Under the pieces are notes generated by a model. That model ran no database searches, was not told the origin of the DNA, and worked only from the letters and a program-made list of their open reading frames with translations. DNA of 62,127 bases from Thiococcus pfennigii (lineage in GTDB: Bacteria > Pseudomonadota > Gammaproteobacteria > Chromatiales > Chromatiaceae). Made by a program: the position numbers and the translations under genes. Of this stretch, positions 60,866 to 62,127 are shown one piece after another; position 1 is the first letter of the stretch, and every line of letters starts with the position of its first letter. The stretch is taken from positions 1 to 62,127 of the forward strand of contig NZ_NRRW01000020.1 in assembly GCF_016583835.1 (NCBI RefSeq). Reading direction: 5' to 3'.

Positions 60866-62127
60866 GTGGCGAGAAGAGAAGGTGCGGCTGTGGCGACGGT
60901 GGTGAAGCGCTCGGGTGAGGAGGTGACGGTCGAGGTGACGGTGCGGCTCAGCGGCAGCTTGCTGGAGATGGAAGGGGCCATCCAGGAGGCCGCGAACGCG
61001 GTCGGTTGCTGCGCCACCGAGGAGGCCCTGAAGCGCTTCGACGCCGACGGCAGCCCAATCCGTATCGGGGAGATCAAGCTGACCGCACGCGGGCGTAGTC
61101 CGAAGGCGTATCAGACCCCCTACGGGGAGGTGGAGATCGAGCGCTACGTCTACCAGAGTTCCCGCGGCGGGCGGATCTACTGCCCGCTCGAGCAGGGGGC
61201 GCGGATCGTGCGCGGGGCCACGCCGCGGTTTGCCAGCCAGCTCAGCCACAAGTATGCGCAGCTCAACGTGCGTGCGGTGCAAACCGACCTCGAAGAGAAC
61301 CATGGTCGCACAGTGGCTACCTCCTACATTCAGAACGTGGCCGAGTGGGTGGGCAGCATCGCCCTGGCCAAGGAAGAGGACTGGGAGTACGCGCTGCCGG
61401 CCCTCGATGCCCCTGTGGCGACCGTGGTGGTCAGCCTCGACGGGGCCATGATCCCGATGGCCGACGCGGCGGGCTACCGCGAAGCCATGGTCGGGACCCT
61501 CTCCTTCTACGACCAGCAGGGCGAACGCCAGCACAGCCTCTACCTCGCGGCCGCACCCGAGTACGGCAAGCAGGCGTTCCTGCAGCGCCTGGAGCGCGAG
61601 ATTGTGCGTGCCAAGCAGCACTTTCCGAACGCGCGCTACCTCGGGATCGCCGACGGGGCGGCGAGCAATTGGCGCTTCCTCGAACGACACACCGACCGCC
61701 AACTGATCGACTTCTTTCACGCCACAGAATACGTGGGCAAGCTCGCCCAAGCGGCCTATCCGCCGCGCCAGGCCGAGGGCCAGCGGGCGCAGTGGCAGCA
61801 TGCGCACTGCCACACACTCAAGCATGACCCCGCCGCCCTCGATGTCCTCATTGGCGAGGCGGCACGTCTGTCGCAGCGCCCCGGCCTCTCGCAGAAGGTC
61901 CGTGACGAGGCGATCAGCGCCTGGACCTACTTCACCAATCATCGCCACCAGATGGACTATCCCGGCTTCCTCGCCGAGGGCCTGCCGATCGGATCGGGCG
62001 TCACCGAGGCGGCCTGCAAGACCCTGGTCAAGCAACGGCTCTGCGCCTCCGGCATGCGCTGGAAGAACAAAGGCGCGAAGATCGTCCTCAGCCTGCGCGC
62101 CCTCACCCACACCGCCGGGCGGTGGAC
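60866..62127 (+). CDS. ISKra4-family transposase, 3'-truncated by the window end
   Basis: An uninterrupted frame from GTG 60866 to the last base (at least 420 residues, no stop), easily missed because it has no end. N-terminal region TVVKRSGEEVTVEVTVRLSG, zinc/helical segment CCATEEALKRFDADG, then the DDE-type core: VVVSLDGAMIPMADAAG (first Asp), YLGIADGAASNWRFLERHT (second Asp), DFFHATEYVGKLAQAAYP, and LPIGSGVTEAACKTLVKQRL (acidic residue), CASGMRWKNKGAKIVL. Intact as far as it goes, so the element may be active. The codon use is GC-rich, unlike the EPS genes just upstream. Confidence 0.88.
   Translation, partial: MARREGAAVATVVKRSGEEVTVEVTVRLSGSLLEMEGAIQEAANAVGCCATEEALKRFDADGSPIRIGEIKLTARGRSPKAYQTPYGEVEIERYVYQSSRGGRIYCPLEQGARIVRGATPRFASQLSHKYAQLNVRAVQTDLEENHGRTVATSYIQNVAEWVGSIALAKEEDWEYALPALDAPVATVVVSLDGAMIPMADAAGYREAMVGTLSFYDQQGERQHSLYLAAAPEYGKQAFLQRLEREIVRAKQHFPNARYLGIADGAASNWRFLERHTDRQLIDFFHATEYVGKLAQAAYPPRQAEGQRAQWQHAHCHTLKHDPAALDVLIGEAARLSQRPGLSQKVRDEAISAWTYFTNHRHQMDYPGFLAEGLPIGSGVTEAACKTLVKQRLCASGMRWKNKGAKIVLSLRALTHTAGRW

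Noticed and set aside
60773-62110. 445-residue minus-strand frame at the right end
   Set aside because: Antisense of the ISKra4 transposase; the plus frame carries the conserved motifs and runs off the window end.

Overview
The window reads as a chromosomal contig from a high-GC gammaproteobacterium, most likely a purple sulfur bacterium (Chromatiaceae-like). This is an inference from the gene set: fixABCX, rpe-gph-trpE, a proVWX-type betaine importer, DUF29, and IS66/ISAzo13/IS1380/ISKra4 elements. No rRNA or other taxonomic marker is present. Both ends look like assembly breakpoints. Bases 1-86 are an exact inverted copy of 786-871, and the right end stops inside an ISKra4-type transposase.

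The left third (about 1-20.2 kb) is dense, very GC-rich housekeeping and accessory metabolism. In order it holds a 5'-truncated outer-membrane porin; a minus-strand ABC importer for glycine betaine/proline (proV, proW, proX); comF; a minus-strand Tas-like aldo/keto reductase; rpe-gph-trpE; a DUF29 protein; a nucleoside/guanine deaminase; fixABCX (bifurcating electron transfer, normally for nitrogenase) with a trailing 74-codon gene; and a membrane/coiled-coil protein, a TelA-family protein and a TerC-family protein. Short palindromic intergenic repeats of several families punctuate it.

From a candidate promoter at 20.38 kb to the right end lies a roughly 40-kb surface-polysaccharide locus of lower, patchier GC. 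It starts with an initiating sugar-phosphate transferase (EpsB-like, XrtA-associated type). It continues with a PEP-CTERM-type polysaccharide deacetylase, glucose-1-phosphate cytidylyltransferase (rfbF), an NDP-sugar epimerase, three tandem zinc-ribbon C-methyltransferase paralogues and a glycosyltransferase. Next come a VanZ-LamG fusion, a PIG-L deacetylase, a secreted LamG/FN3 protein, a GT4, an FG-GAP lipoprotein, a Wzm/Wzt ABC exporter and a cytoplasmic 701-residue jelly-roll-like protein. It ends with a frame-disrupted gene, an FkbM methyltransferase, a GT2, a FemAB-like protein, two XrtA-type GT4 enzymes and a rhamnogalacturonan-lyase-like protein. Together these encode activation and methylation of an unusual (probably CDP-) sugar, chain assembly, ABC export and trimming or anchoring. 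No exosortase or PEP-CTERM substrate is visible here.

The locus is interrupted by decayed IS1380, IS66 (two), ISAzo13 and one ISKra4 element, and by 150-bp multi-hairpin dispersed repeats. The most interesting candidate system is the central block (35.2-50.1 kb), where proteins with concanavalin-like or beta-propeller folds alternate with a Wzm/Wzt exporter. I see no tRNA, rRNA or CRISPR array.
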